A stretch of DNA of 64,000 nt from the NCBI GenBank assembly GCA_021555105.2, contig CP134604.1, positions 2,886,001 to 2,950,000 of the forward strand, given 5' to 3'. Below, piece after piece: positions 52,717 through 61,432 of this stretch; the stretch's first letter is position 1; each line of letters opens with the position of its first letter. The position numbers were made by a program, and so were the translations under genes. The notes beneath the pieces were generated by a model. It searched no databases. It had not been told where the DNA came from and saw only the letters and a list, made by a program, of their open reading frames with translations. The DNA is from Thalassospiraceae bacterium LMO-JJ14. Lineage in GTDB: Bacteria; Pseudomonadota; Alphaproteobacteria; Rhodospirillales; Casp-alpha2.

Positions 52717-53490
52717 ATGATCATCGCACAAATATCGGATACCCATATTGATCCCGCGCACGAAAACGGGCCGGCACGCCTCGGCGACCTTGAGGCGTGT
52801 GTCGAAGACATCAACGCATTGGAACCGGCACCGGATCTCGTGATTCATACAGGCGACATGGCCCACGATGGGGATGAAGATAAATATCGCCTGGCGCTTG
52901 GCATCCTCAAGAATCTTAAAATGCCGTTGTTCATCTGCGCGGGAAACAGAGACGAGCGATCGTTGTTGACCGAGCGGTTCAGCATTGGACGCCGCCTGAT
53001 GCCCGACGCCCCATACGTTCAATACGTCGTCGATGATTTTCCGGTGCGTCTGGTCGCTCTCGATACATTGAGTGAACAAAGCAACCAGGGTTCATATTGT
53101 CAGGACCGGGCGGATAATTTGCGTGGTTATTTGTCATCGGACACGTCGAAACCAACGGTGGTTTTCATGCACCACCCGCCGTTCGAAATAGAGGAATCCG
53201 CATATCCCCGTCAGTTTGAGTCGTGGGAAAGCGCGGAACGTCTTGCCGGTGCGCTCAAAGGCCAGAACCACGTCGTGCGAGGTTTTTGCGGGCATTCCCA
53301 CCGTCATGCCGTGGGCACCGTCGCCGGTATTCCCTTCAGCACCGTCCCCAGCGTCGCCCGTGACCTTCGCTTGGGCGATTTTGCACCGGAGATGACGGAT
53401 ACCCCCGTCTACCACCTTCATACGTTCAATGGAGAAGATGCCTTCAGAACGGAAATACGCCCGGCATCGAAGCGCGCGTTTACTGTATAG
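52717..53490 (+). CDS. Calcineurin-like metallophosphoesterase (CpdA-like)
   Basis: 257 residues with the dimetal motifs QISDTHID, HTGDMAHDGDEDKY, AGNRDER (family GNHD), MHHPPF and CGHSHRH. It may hydrolyse a cyclic or bis-nucleotide, in line with CpdA relatives. No ribosome site is obvious. It converges on the SlyD gene, overlapping by 11 bases. Confidence 0.85.
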   Translation: MIIAQISDTHIDPAHENGPARLGDLEACVEDINALEPAPDLVIHTGDMAHDGDEDKYRLALGILKNLKMPLFICAGNRDERSLLTERFSIGRRLMPDAPYVQYVVDDFPVRLVALDTLSEQSNQGSYCQDRADNLRGYLSSDTSKPTVVFMHHPPFEIEESAYPRQFESWESAERLAGALKGQNHVVRGFCGHSHRHAVGTVAGIPFSTVPSVARDLRLGDFAPEMTDTPVYHLHTFNGEDAFRTEIRPASKRAFTV

Positions 53491-53992
53491 GCACGGTCAA
53501 GCCGGCATCGATATCCGGCTGGGCTTCGATGGGGCCGCCAATTTTAATTTCCTCTTCCGTCGCATCGCGAACGGAAAGAACCTTCAATTTGAAAATCACC
53601 TGGCGGCCGCAAAGCGGATGATTGCCGTCGACGGTTAGCGTCTCTTCATCCATCCGGGTAACGATAAACCGCTGCGATTTCCCTTTTTCGTTCTCGGTCA
53701 GGATCGAAGTGCCGACTTCACGATATTCCTCCGGTACGTTCTCGATCCGGTCCGTAAACACCAGGTTTTCATCTCTGGGGCCATATATCTGGTCACCATT
53801 GAAAGGGACTTCGATCTCATCGCCGGCAACCTTGCCGGCGAGAGCTTCAAGGACATCAGGCCCCAGAATTTCGTTGGCGCCGTGGACGTATCCAAGTGGA
53901 AACTCGACCGAAACCAGGACGTCGCCGGTTTTTTCGTCGATCACATCGTATTTCAGTTCGACGTATTTGTTGTCTTCTATCGTTTCGGTCAT
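53480..53992 (-). CDS. SlyD-like FKBP peptidyl-prolyl isomerase
   Basis: 170 residues: FKBP core (YVELKYDVIDEKTGDVL, FPLGYVHGANEILGPDVLEAL) with an inserted chaperone flap (about residues 75-130) and DGNHPLCGRQVIFKLKV. The His-rich C-terminal tail of E. coli SlyD is missing. It assists folding of proteins, and some members deliver nickel. AAGGGTTCAAG precedes the ATG. Confidence 0.85.
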   Translation of the reverse strand: MTETIEDNKYVELKYDVIDEKTGDVLVSVEFPLGYVHGANEILGPDVLEALAGKVAGDEIEVPFNGDQIYGPRDENLVFTDRIENVPEEYREVGTSILTENEKGKSQRFIVTRMDEETLTVDGNHPLCGRQVIFKLKVLSVRDATEEEIKIGGPIEAQPDIDAGLTVPIQ

Positions 53993-54012
53993 CTTGAACC
54001 CTTGCCGTTTAA

Positions 54013-54366
54013 TCAGAAGACTGAAGCGCCGAATATCTTGATCTCGTCATCCTGATTGAAACCGAGGACGAGGCGGCCAAGCCACTCGCCTTGCTTCTTT
54101 TTGCTACGCACCCGGTATAGAACCGTAACGTGTTCGCCGCGACGGATGATCCCGAGAAAGTCATAGACTTCGGAAAGTGACCGCGTCAGTTCGCTGTTCG
54201 CGAATTGCTTTCCGACTTCGATTTCGTTCAGGCCTTGGGTCAGGCTGTAATCGAAATTTCGGATGAACTTTCCGTAATCACCGTCATTGGACGCGCGAAC
54301 GAGTTCCGTCCACAAAGGCTCGGCAACGGCCAGAATTTCATCGTCCGAGAGTTTGATAATGTTCAT
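54013..54366 (-). CDS. Conserved hypothetical protein
   Basis: 117 residues, soluble, with no motif I recognise: MNIIKLSDDEILAVAEPLWTELV, then a basic central part (YRVRSKKKQGEWLGRLVLGF). GAGGATACAA precedes the ATG. It lies 20 bases before slyD and after the aprA terminators, so it is probably co-transcribed with slyD. Its structure suggests a small alpha/beta domain of the SnoaL/NTF2-like kind, which is a guess. Confidence 0.65.
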   Translation of the reverse strand: MNIIKLSDDEILAVAEPLWTELVRASNDGDYGKFIRNFDYSLTQGLNEIEVGKQFANSELTRSLSEVYDFLGIIRRGEHVTVLYRVRSKKKQGEWLGRLVLGFNQDDEIKIFGASVF

Positions 54367-54408
54367 TTGTATCCTCAGTCATGCGGAAGCGGAATCTCGC
54401 AGGGTCAC

Positions 54409-54445
54409 AAAAAAAGATCAACATGTGACTGCTGATCTTTTTTAA
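54409..54445 (-). terminator. Second terminator after aprA
   Basis: AAAAAGATCA pairs with TGATCTTTTT around a 12-base loop, followed by a T-run on the minus strand. It forms a tandem terminator with the stem at 54448-54482. Confidence 0.8.
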
Positions 54446-54447
54446 AC

Positions 54448-54482
54448 GCCCGCCAGGAATTCAAAGAGAACGCCTGGCGGAT
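54448..54482 (-). terminator. First terminator after aprA
   Basis: On the minus strand CCGCCAGGCG pairs with the complementary CTGGCGGGCG around a loop, followed by TTTAAAA. It begins about a dozen bases after the aprA stop. Confidence 0.8.
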
Positions 54483-54494
54483 GTTTATATATGC

Positions 54495-56378
54495 TTATTC
54501 GGCCGCAGCCACTTCATCATCATCGACAAGATGATACAGCGGCGCTTTTTCCATCGTGTATTCGCCGGTCTTAGGATCGCGGCGCGATACGGTCAGGACA
54601 TGCCAGTTCTCATCGTCGAGTTTCATGGCATCGCCACGGTAGTAGTAGCCCGGCCAACGGGTTTCCTTACGGAACAAGGTGTGCTGCAAGACGCACTCCG
54701 AAGCCCGGTGGCGGTGTTTGACTTCCCAGGCCCGAAGTAATTCGTGCAGGTCCTGGGCCGCAATCTTCTCAAGATCCTCTTCCATGATTTTGAGTTTCTT
54801 GAGGCCGATGCTCAGGAGTTTGTCGTTGGTCATATAGTTGACCGTGACACCCCCGCCGTACTCGTCCATCAACTTCTGCAGGCGGTCGAGTGCCTGCCGC
54901 GGGTTGTGGTAGTTCGGGTTGACCGTACCGGCGACGATTTCGTTGCGGTGGACCTTGTAATGTTCAAGCGGTTTGAAGACCTCTTCCTTGCGGTCGAAGA
55001 TCTGCTTTTCCGAAACAGTGATCCCCTCGGCCTTGCCGTCATCGATGTACTTGCAAGCGGCTTTCGCGGCCAGGCGGCCTTCGGTGAACGAACCCGACGA
55101 AAACGCATGCGGCGTACCGCCGACTGCGTCGCCGGCGCCGAACAGGCCTTCGATGGTCGTCATCCGGTTATAGCCCCAGAAGTACTCGGGCGGCGAAATG
55201 TCCTCAGGACCTGAGCACCATGCCCCGCAACCGGTGGCATGGGACCCCATGACGTACGGCTCGGAGGTGGTCAGTTCCGGATTTTCATTCTTCGGATCGA
55301 CGTCGGTCGCAGCCCACAGAACGGCCTGGCCGACGGTCATACCAAGGAAGTTATGCCAGCCGATTTCTTCCAGATGCGGATCCTGGAACGAGTGCATGGT
55401 GACCATGTGGATCGGCCCGCGGCCTGCGTTCACTTCATGAATGATGCAGTGGTTACGAAGGCACGTCGGGATCGGGCGGTGGGTAAGGTGCGAAACTTCG
55501 GGGTCCAGATATTCCTTACCGACCAGCTTCTGCAATTCGGGGAACCACTTGGATTCGTACTCTTCGCCGTAGGCGTTCTGCGTATAGGTCTTGAGGTGCA
55601 GGAAGTAAGCACCGACCGGGCCGTAACCGTCTTTGAAGCGGGCCAGAACGATGCGGTTTTCCATCTGCGTCATCTTGGCGCCGGCATTGATCATCAATGC
55701 GTAGGCGGAACCAGAAGACCAGGGTGCATACCAGACACGGCCTGCACCCTCGCCGACGGAACGCGGCTTGAAGATGTTGGACGCCCCGCCTGCACCGCAG
55801 ATCACGGTCTTCGATTTGAAGACATGGAAATCGCCGGTCCGGACATTGAAGCCGACGGCGCCCGCAACGCGGTTTTCCTTGGCTTCGTCCATCAGCAAGT
55901 GCGTGACGCAGATACGGTTGAATACCTTGTCGGCGTTTTTCTTCGCCGCCTCGGCGACAATCGGCTTGTAGGATTCGCCGTGGATCATGATCTGCCAGCG
56001 GCCTTCGCGCAGGAAGGAGCCTTTCTCCTTGTCGCGCATAATCGGCAGGCCCCAATCTTCAAAATTGTGAACCGTGGAATCCACGTGGCGCGCCATATCG
56101 AACAGAAGATCTTCGCGGACCATGCCCATCAGATCGATCCGCGCATAGCGTACGTGATCTTCCGGATTGTTCTCGCCGAAGCGGGTGCCCATGTAGCAGT
56201 TGATCGCGTACAGCCCCTGAGCGACGGCGCCGGAGCGGTCGATGTTGGCCTTTTCGGCGATCACGATTTTCTTGTCCTGGCCCCAATAGCGGGCTTCGAA
56301 AGCTGCACCGGTGCCGCCAAGTCCTGCGCCGGCGACCAAGACGTCGATGTTGTCTTCTACGATCGTTTTATAAGCCAT
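54495..56378 (-). CDS. aprA: Adenylylsulfate reductase alpha subunit (flavoprotein)
   Basis: AprA binds FAD and, in sulfur oxidisers, joins sulfite with AMP to make APS. The 627-residue protein has the FAD motif VAGAGLGGTGAAFEARY (residues about 15-31), then SGAVAQGLYAINCYMGTRFGENN and RWQIMIHGESYKPIVAEAAK, full-length AprA sequence. Its start overlaps the aprB stop by one base. It acts with AprB, AprM and Sat as the cytoplasmic sulfite-to-sulfate branch. Tandem terminators follow. Confidence 0.97.
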   Translation of the reverse strand: MAYKTIVEDNIDVLVAGAGLGGTGAAFEARYWGQDKKIVIAEKANIDRSGAVAQGLYAINCYMGTRFGENNPEDHVRYARIDLMGMVREDLLFDMARHVDSTVHNFEDWGLPIMRDKEKGSFLREGRWQIMIHGESYKPIVAEAAKKNADKVFNRICVTHLLMDEAKENRVAGAVGFNVRTGDFHVFKSKTVICGAGGASNIFKPRSVGEGAGRVWYAPWSSGSAYALMINAGAKMTQMENRIVLARFKDGYGPVGAYFLHLKTYTQNAYGEEYESKWFPELQKLVGKEYLDPEVSHLTHRPIPTCLRNHCIIHEVNAGRGPIHMVTMHSFQDPHLEEIGWHNFLGMTVGQAVLWAATDVDPKNENPELTTSEPYVMGSHATGCGAWCSGPEDISPPEYFWGYNRMTTIEGLFGAGDAVGGTPHAFSSGSFTEGRLAAKAACKYIDDGKAEGITVSEKQIFDRKEEVFKPLEHYKVHRNEIVAGTVNPNYHNPRQALDRLQKLMDEYGGGVTVNYMTNDKLLSIGLKKLKIMEEDLEKIAAQDLHELLRAWEVKHRHRASECVLQHTLFRKETRWPGYYYRGDAMKLDDENWHVLTVSRRDPKTGEYTMEKAPLYHLVDDDEVAAAE

Positions 56379-56860
56379 CAGTAGTACACCCCTACCTTCA
56401 TCTTGAGACCATTGGATTCCAGGGTGTGCACATCGCCGTCATCCATGCGGATGTATTTCGGCTCGCTGTACAGTTGCTGGCTGTCGCGCTGTTCCTGGGT
56501 CGGTGCCGTTTCCTTCCTGAGGTCCGGGGTTGCCGAGCCCCAAGGTTTCGTGGTGATCGGCGCCAGCAGGTTAAGGTCCTTTTCGCCATTGCGGAATTTA
56601 ATACGCCAGGCAATGACGCCCTTTTCCTCATCGCGAATGACGCGGACACTGTGACCGAGCGGTGCGAAATCCGCATAGCCACGTACGTCGATCGCGTTCT
56701 GCGGGCAAGCTTTCACGCAGGAATAACATTCCCAGCACATATTCGGTTCGATGTTATAGGCACGCCGGTACGTCTTATCGATGTGCATGATATCGGACGG
56801 GCAGATATCGACGCAGTGGCCGCATCCGTCGCATCGGGTCATATATACAAAAGTAGGCAT
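56378..56860 (-). CDS. aprB: Adenylylsulfate reductase beta subunit (iron-sulfur)
   Basis: 160 residues with two 4Fe-4S motifs: CDGCGHCVDIC (Cys10, 13, 16, 20) and CWECYSCVKAC (Cys42, 45, 48, 52). It relays electrons from the AprA flavin. The C-terminal tail wraps around AprA in known structures. It lies 42 bases after aprM. Confidence 0.96.
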   Translation of the reverse strand: MPTFVYMTRCDGCGHCVDICPSDIMHIDKTYRRAYNIEPNMCWECYSCVKACPQNAIDVRGYADFAPLGHSVRVIRDEEKGVIAWRIKFRNGEKDLNLLAPITTKPWGSATPDLRKETAPTQEQRDSQQLYSEPKYIRMDDGDVHTLESNGLKMKVGVYY

Positions 56861-56902
56861 CGTGATGTTTCTCTCTGTTCAGAATTTTGTTTCGCTTTGG
56901 GC

Positions 56903-57745
56903 TCAGTAATGGCGTGGCGCTTCGCGCTTGATGCCGAGGCCCATGTAGGACGGCTTGCTGCCCAGGTATTCCGGGATATCGGGGAAACGCTGCTGTAACG
57001 CCGGGTCCGACAGATCGCCCAGTTCCGGCAGGTTTTCCATGGAGCCGTCTGCTTTGATGACACGCTTGTTGAATGCGGCTGCCGGCTTGAAGAACATGTG
57101 CGCGAACTTCGACCACAGGACACCGCCGAAAAGCACCGTCGAGGAAATCAGGAACAAGGCCAGCAGAAGCGTGTTCAAGGTGCCGCCCGCTGATTGCGTG
57201 AGAGACCACAGGAACCCGAAGGTCGTAGTGCCGAGAAGCGAAAGAATGAAAAGGTCCGCCTTGACGAGGTGGTACCATTTGTTGGCTTCCGCGGCGATGT
57301 CGACACGGATGAAGAACCAGAACCAGAAACCGCCGACCATCACCATAAGGGCGCCCAGATGCCAAAGCTGCGAGACAATGGCCGGGGCGGCGTCGCTCGG
57401 ATAGGCGAATACCAGGGCAACGGTCGTCAGGATAAACAAGATGAAGCCGTACATCGTCAGCAGGTGCGCAATGCGGCGCTTCGGGTTGCAGAATTCGGCG
57501 GATGTCGCCACGTCGATGACCGCGGTCTGAACGGCGATACCGGCTTTGTCGCCTGCGCTCAGTTCACGGGTGCGTGCGGCTTCGGCAGCCTTGGCTTTGG
57601 CGAAAAAGTACTTGGCGCTTCTCTTGTGGATGATGTCGACAAGCGTACCGCCGACGACCAGAAGGAACATCAAAACGACGTACCCCTGAATGACGTCAAG
57701 CGGGATCGTCGTCACAAGATCAGCAAATGGATTACTGGCGAACAT
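56903..57745 (-). CDS. aprM: AprM, membrane partner of adenylylsulfate reductase
   Basis: A 280-residue membrane protein with about five hydrophobic segments (residues about 17-37, 93-113, 125-150, 160-180, 190-210), in the position of aprM in sulfur-oxidiser aprMBA operons. It probably takes electrons from AprBA into the quinone or cytochrome pool, substituting for the QmoABC complex, which is not seen in the window. GGGGAGACATCT precedes the ATG. It resembles the membrane part of HdrE/QmoC proteins, as expected for AprM. Confidence 0.82.
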   Translation of the reverse strand: MFASNPFADLVTTIPLDVIQGYVVLMFLLVVGGTLVDIIHKRSAKYFFAKAKAAEAARTRELSAGDKAGIAVQTAVIDVATSAEFCNPKRRIAHLLTMYGFILFILTTVALVFAYPSDAAPAIVSQLWHLGALMVMVGGFWFWFFIRVDIAAEANKWYHLVKADLFILSLLGTTTFGFLWSLTQSAGGTLNTLLLALFLISSTVLFGGVLWSKFAHMFFKPAAAFNKRVIKADGSMENLPELGDLSDPALQQRFPDIPEYLGSKPSYMGLGIKREAPRHY

Positions 57746-58139
57746 AGATGTCTCCCCGTTTCACAGCCCTAATTTCTTGAAATCCCCTGCGACAGGTCTT
57801 CCTAATTGCCGTTTATTATATGAAGGCCGAATATAAAAGTAACGTATTTTGATAATCCTCACGGCTAAAAAATTGTATAATTCGCAAATAATGGACACTT
57901 CGGGACCCGACTAACAATTTTTATTTCTTGAACCAACAAGATCAGCTTATGAATAGGTTGGTGTTGCTACCTATCTGACCAAGTAGGCATTAGAATTCGT
58001 TCAAAAAGCTGCTTCCCTCCTGCACCGTCATCCTATAAATTCGGAAATTGAAATGTGAACATTACTCTTCGGGATCGGATGCTTTGCCGCGATGCGGCCG
58101 GCAGTCCCGGTGAGCAGTCAAACGACGGGGAGATCACCG
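57746..58139. promoter_or_regulatory. Divergent region upstream of aprM and a small gene
   Basis: The 394 bases hold the aprM promoter with its sulfur motif at 57814-57836, an AT-rich stretch at 57840-57930, and a small dyad ATAGGT...ACCTAT near 57952-57975. I see no gene, tRNA or riboswitch. Confidence 0.5.
57814..57836 (-). promoter_or_regulatory. Sulfur-regulon motif upstream of aprMBA
   Basis: The minus strand reads TTATATTCGGCCTTCATATA, 69-91 bases before the aprM start. It keeps the TATTC and ATATA halves of the shared motif. Confidence 0.5.
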
Positions 58140-58298
58140 ATGGCCAATGTAGACAAGAATGCGCCGGTTCCTGAAGGCAAGACAAAGTACTACACCACGA
58201 AGCAGCAACCGGCGAACAAGGAAGGTTTCGTCGGATACCATACCGATTGGGTCGCGTGGCATAAGGAAGTACCGTACGAAACCCCCAAGAAACCGTGA
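58140..58298 (+). CDS. Small basic hypothetical protein
   Basis: 52 residues starting MANVDKNAPVPEGKTKYYTT, rich in Lys and Tyr with a central EGFVGYHTDWVAWHKEVPYE. The ATG at 58140 follows GGGGAGATCACCG, and a terminator lies 45 bases downstream, so a short transcript of one gene is likely. A frame to 58092 exists but is unsupported. No family recognised; placed between aprM and the repeat-protein gene. Confidence 0.6.
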   Translation: MANVDKNAPVPEGKTKYYTTKQQPANKEGFVGYHTDWVAWHKEVPYETPKKP

Positions 58299-58340
58299 GC
58301 GGTTCCGGTCAGCTGTAAGCTGCCTGAATAAGCACGAAAC

Positions 58341-58369
58341 AGGAGGCGTTTACGCCTCCTTTTCTTTTG
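58341..58369 (+). terminator. Terminator after the small basic protein gene
   Basis: GGAGGCG and CGCCTCC flank a TTTA loop at 58342-58360, followed by TTTTCTTTT. Confidence 0.9.
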
Positions 58370-58379
58370 TCCCGACGGC

Positions 58380-59138
58380 TTAGCTGGCGCCGGTTATTTT
58401 CTTGAGAAATTCGGCGCGTCGCTCACGATCCATAACGACGCTTTCTTCCGTCGGCTCGCCATGCAGATACCATTCCCCCGGGCCGTCATCGTATTCGACG
58501 GCGGGGCCGTCTTCGCGGTGCAGCCAGCCGTTCACCCACCACTGGCGCATGATGTGTTCCTCGATCACGGCGGGGCCGTCGTCACGGTGACGCACGCCGT
58601 TGACCCACCACTGCTGCACGCCGTCCGGGCGAATGACCGCCGGGCCGTCTTCGCGATGCGCGATCCCGTTCACATGCCATTCCTGGGTGCCGTCGGATTC
58701 CATGATGGCGGGCCCGTCGTCACGGTGCAATTTACCGTTCTGCCACCATTCCCTGCTGCCGTCGTTGTGCTCGACGGCAGGGCCGTCGTCGCGGTGTTGC
58801 TTGCCATGGCGGAACCAGACACGTGTGCCGTCAGGGCGTTCGACGGCGGGACCGTCTTCACGGTGCAGCTTATCATTCAGACGCCACTCGATCATACCGT
58901 CTTCGGCTTCGGTTCGCTGCGGCGTCTGCTGAAGCTGGCCGTTCAGCCAGTATTCCTTGCTGCCGTCCGCGTGCTCGACGGCAGGGCCATCCTCGCGATG
59001 CTGTTTGCCGTGTTTGAACCAGACCCGGGTTCCGTTCGGTTTTTCCACGGCAGGACCGTCTTCGCGGTGCAGTTTCCCATCGAGACGCCACTCGACCGTT
59101 CCGTCTTCTTTTTCGATTTTTTCCGGTGTTTCGGGCAT
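58380..59138 (-). CDS. MORN-like tandem-repeat protein
   Basis: 252 residues made almost wholly of about ten degenerate units of roughly 22-25 residues, each with W-x-x-(N/H)G-K and HR(E/D)DGPAV(E/I). Eight HR(E/D)DGPA cores are clear, for example at residues 24-31, 47-54 and 94-101. It matches MORN_2-like repeats found in bacterial and phage proteins. No catalytic motif. It ends in an unrelated basic segment (MDRERRAEFLKKITGAS). A binding role is likely; there is no signal peptide, so it is probably cytoplasmic. Ribosome site weak. Confidence 0.75.
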   Translation of the reverse strand: MPETPEKIEKEDGTVEWRLDGKLHREDGPAVEKPNGTRVWFKHGKQHREDGPAVEHADGSKEYWLNGQLQQTPQRTEAEDGMIEWRLNDKLHREDGPAVERPDGTRVWFRHGKQHRDDGPAVEHNDGSREWWQNGKLHRDDGPAIMESDGTQEWHVNGIAHREDGPAVIRPDGVQQWWVNGVRHRDDGPAVIEEHIMRQWWVNGWLHREDGPAVEYDDGPGEWYLHGEPTEESVVMDRERRAEFLKKITGAS

Positions 59139-59234
59139 TCAGATAATCCGTTTCAATGTGACGTTGCCAGACAATGAGCCGTTTCCTCGGCAAGGTGATC
59201 GTTCTATACAACAGATTGAGGAATGGAGAAAACG

Positions 59235-59420
59235 ATGCCAAATGTCGAAGTTCGGGATGCTGATGGAAGCTTGCTCCATACGTATCAGATCATTGTGGAA
59301 GAATACGGCACCCTGATCAAAGACGATCATGTCATCGAGATTGCGAAACTAAACGCTATCGAAGACGAACTCGTTTCCGAAGACCGGGCCGGTGAGCTGA
59401 CTTTCAACGTCGTCGCTTAA
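59235..59420 (+). CDS. Small hypothetical protein
   Basis: 61 residues (MPNVEVRDADGSLLHTYQIIVEEYG...), acidic, probably alpha/beta. GGAG six bases before the ATG at 59235 supports this start over the ATG at 59223. It lies between the repeat-protein gene and sat, with no recognised domain. Confidence 0.55.
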   Translation: MPNVEVRDADGSLLHTYQIIVEEYGTLIKDDHVIEIAKLNAIEDELVSEDRAGELTFNVVA

Positions 59421-59456
59421 GCCCGATCGGGATTCCGACCGGGCAAACAGTAGCGT

Positions 59457-60725
59457 TCAGTCCTTCAACGAACCGTAATAAGCCTGAAGCACGGCGACGA
59501 CTTCGGGCCGGGAAAATTCCCCCGGCACCTGTTCCTTGTTCGCGAACATCTCGCGGAGCCGGGTACCGGAAATCTGAAGCTTCGTCTCGGGGCCGTATTT
59601 GCATGGGCGCGGTGGCGCTTTACCTGTCGCGACATCAGCCGAAATCTTGAGCCGTTCGGCCTCCGTGGCGATCGAGCCGTCCTCGCGCTCATAACAGACC
59701 TTCCCCGTCGCCATCCCGCCACACTGGTGGCAGAAAAACGTGATATCGATCTTCAGCGGCTTGGTGACCAGGCTCCCTTCCGGGATCGTGTCGAATATGT
59801 CGTGCGCGTCGAACGGCCCATAGTAATCGCCGACACCGGCGTGGTCGCGGCCGACGACAAGGTGCGAACACCCGAAGTTCTGGCGGAACAGAGCGTGCAG
59901 CAGTGCCTCCCTGGGACCGGCATAGCGCATCTCGATCGGATAGCCGGCCTGCACCACCGTTGCCGGCGCGAAGTAATTCTGCACGAGGGCATCGATCGCC
60001 TTGACGCGGACATCGGCAGGAATGTCGCCGGGCTTGAGCGCACCGAGAACTTGGTGGATCAGCAAGCCGTCACATACTTCGACGGCTGTTTTGGCCAGGA
60101 ATTCATGCGAGCAATGCATCGGGTTGCGGGTCTGAAACGCGGCAACCGTTTTCCAGCCCTTTTCAGCGAAAAGTGCGCGGGTTTCGAGCGGACGAAGGTA
60201 GAGACCGGCATATGTTTCCGGGAAGTGACCTTCGGAAACAACGCGTACGGCGCCGCCCAGATTGACAGGGCCTTGTTCCAACACCTTTTGTACGCCCGGA
60301 TGTTTCGGGTCGGTTGTGCCATAAACACTTGAGCATTCGAGGTCTTTGTCGATGCCGTATTTTTCGCGAACCACCATCGTTGCGAGAATCTCGCCCGTGT
60401 CGCCGTCGGTCAGCGCGACCTCCTCGTCCGGGGCGATACTGTCGGCGAGGTCTTGCGTGGCCGACAGGGTGATCGGAATGGGCCAGAAAACACCGTTCGA
60501 AAGCTGCATATCAACACAGCTCCCACGCCAGTCATCATGCCCCATGAAGCCGGTCAGCGGTGTGTAAGCACCCATCCCCAACATCAACAGGTCCGAGACT
60601 TCCCGGCTTGAAAGCGGCACCTTCTTGAGTGCCTGCGCGCGTGCTATTTCGGCGTCTCTATCTGCTTCTGCAAGCAGCAACTGTTGAATGCTTTCTGCAC
60701 CGTGTGGCGGCACCAATTCCGACAT
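59457..60725 (-). CDS. sat: ATP sulfurylase (dissimilatory type)
   Basis: Sat turns APS and pyrophosphate into ATP and sulfate when run in the oxidative direction after AprBA. The 422-residue protein has an N-terminal PUA-like domain and the catalytic [17 protein letters not shown] (residues about 196-212, QxRNP and HxxH motifs) and [19 protein letters not shown]. The HCS...E pocket and a Cys pair in CHQCGG point to the bacterial monofunctional form with a zinc site. The ATG at 60725 has GAGGAAGT nine bases before it; the ATG at 60731 is too close to that site. The sulfur motif lies upstream. Confidence 0.95.
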   Translation of the reverse strand: MSELVPPHGAESIQQLLLAEADRDAEIARAQALKKVPLSSREVSDLLMLGMGAYTPLTGFMGHDDWRGSCVDMQLSNGVFWPIPITLSATQDLADSIAPDEEVALTDGDTGEILATMVVREKYGIDKDLECSSVYGTTDPKHPGVQKVLEQGPVNLGGAVRVVSEGHFPETYAGLYLRPLETRALFAEKGWKTVAAFQTRNPMHCSHEFLAKTAVEVCDGLLIHQVLGALKPGDIPADVRVKAIDALVQNYFAPATVVQAGYPIEMRYAGPREALLHALFRQNFGCSHLVVGRDHAGVGDYYGPFDAHDIFDTIPEGSLVTKPLKIDITFFCHQCGGMATGKVCYEREDGSIATEAERLKISADVATGKAPPRPCKYGPETKLQISGTRLREMFANKEQVPGEFSRPEVVAVLQAYYGSLKD

Positions 60726-60808
60726 ATTCATACTTCCTCAACCCACTTCAATTTTATTGCCAATACCACGACGGCAATTTCATAGGCGCTAATGCATACA
60801 CAGTCCCG

Positions 60809-60840
60809 CTACACATTCAATAATTTATAAATGTAATTCG
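60809..60840. promoter_or_regulatory. Sulfur-regulon-like motif upstream of sat
   Basis: ACACATTCAATAATTTATAA runs into ATGT, giving ACATT...AATGT symmetry. It resembles the shared motif in its ACATTC half but is more diverged. It lies 80-110 bases before sat. Confidence 0.4.
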
Positions 60841-60880
60841 TCCTTCGGAACTTGGGCGATCTTGCAAACGGCCCGGACAG

Positions 60881-60918
60881 CAAAAAGCCCCTAACCTTTT
60901 GAGTTAGGGGCTTTTTTT
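60881..60918 (-). terminator. Terminator of the rRNA operon
   Basis: AAGCCCCTAAC pairs with GTTAGGGGCTT around CTTTTGA or its complement, flanked by A and T runs. It follows the tRNA-fMet at the end of the minus-strand operon. Confidence 0.9.
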
Positions 60919-60920
60919 AT

Positions 60921-60997
<77 letters not shown>

Positions 60998-61144
60998 TCA
61001 ATGTCGCAAAACCGGTGGAACGACGTCCCGAACGTGGTTTTGCGCAAACACTTCAGCTGCACCGTTGCGGGCATGAATGGATTGACCGAAGCGGTACAGA
61101 AGAAGAAAGAGGAACGATTGTTTTGTTTGCCTTGCGTTTCGAAG

Positions 61145-61260
61145 ACCTGGCGGCGACCTACTCTCCCACACCTTAAGATGCAGTACCATCGGCGCTAAGG
61201 GCTTTCACGTCCGAGTTCGGGATGGGATCGGGTGGGGCACCCTTGCCATGACCACCAGGT
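61145..61260 (-). rRNA. rrf: 5S ribosomal RNA
   Basis: About 116 nt on the minus strand with 5S features: the terminal helix ACCTGG(C/T)GG...CCAGGT, CCCGATCCCATCCCGAACTCGG and GGGAGAGTAGGTCGC. Ends are estimated to a few bases. Confidence 0.93.
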
Positions 61261-61432
61261 CGTCGAAGCGCAAGGTTTGTTGCCTGTCACTGTTGTGACG
61301 CGGCGTTCTCTGTCTGGTTTGTGTGCGTTTGAAGTATATGCCGCTCTACGATGCGTAAAGCGCGCCCAGACATTGAGTATGGGCAAACATATTGAGTTAA
61401 TAAAGGTTCCGTTCGTCCGTGCGCATGAGCAC

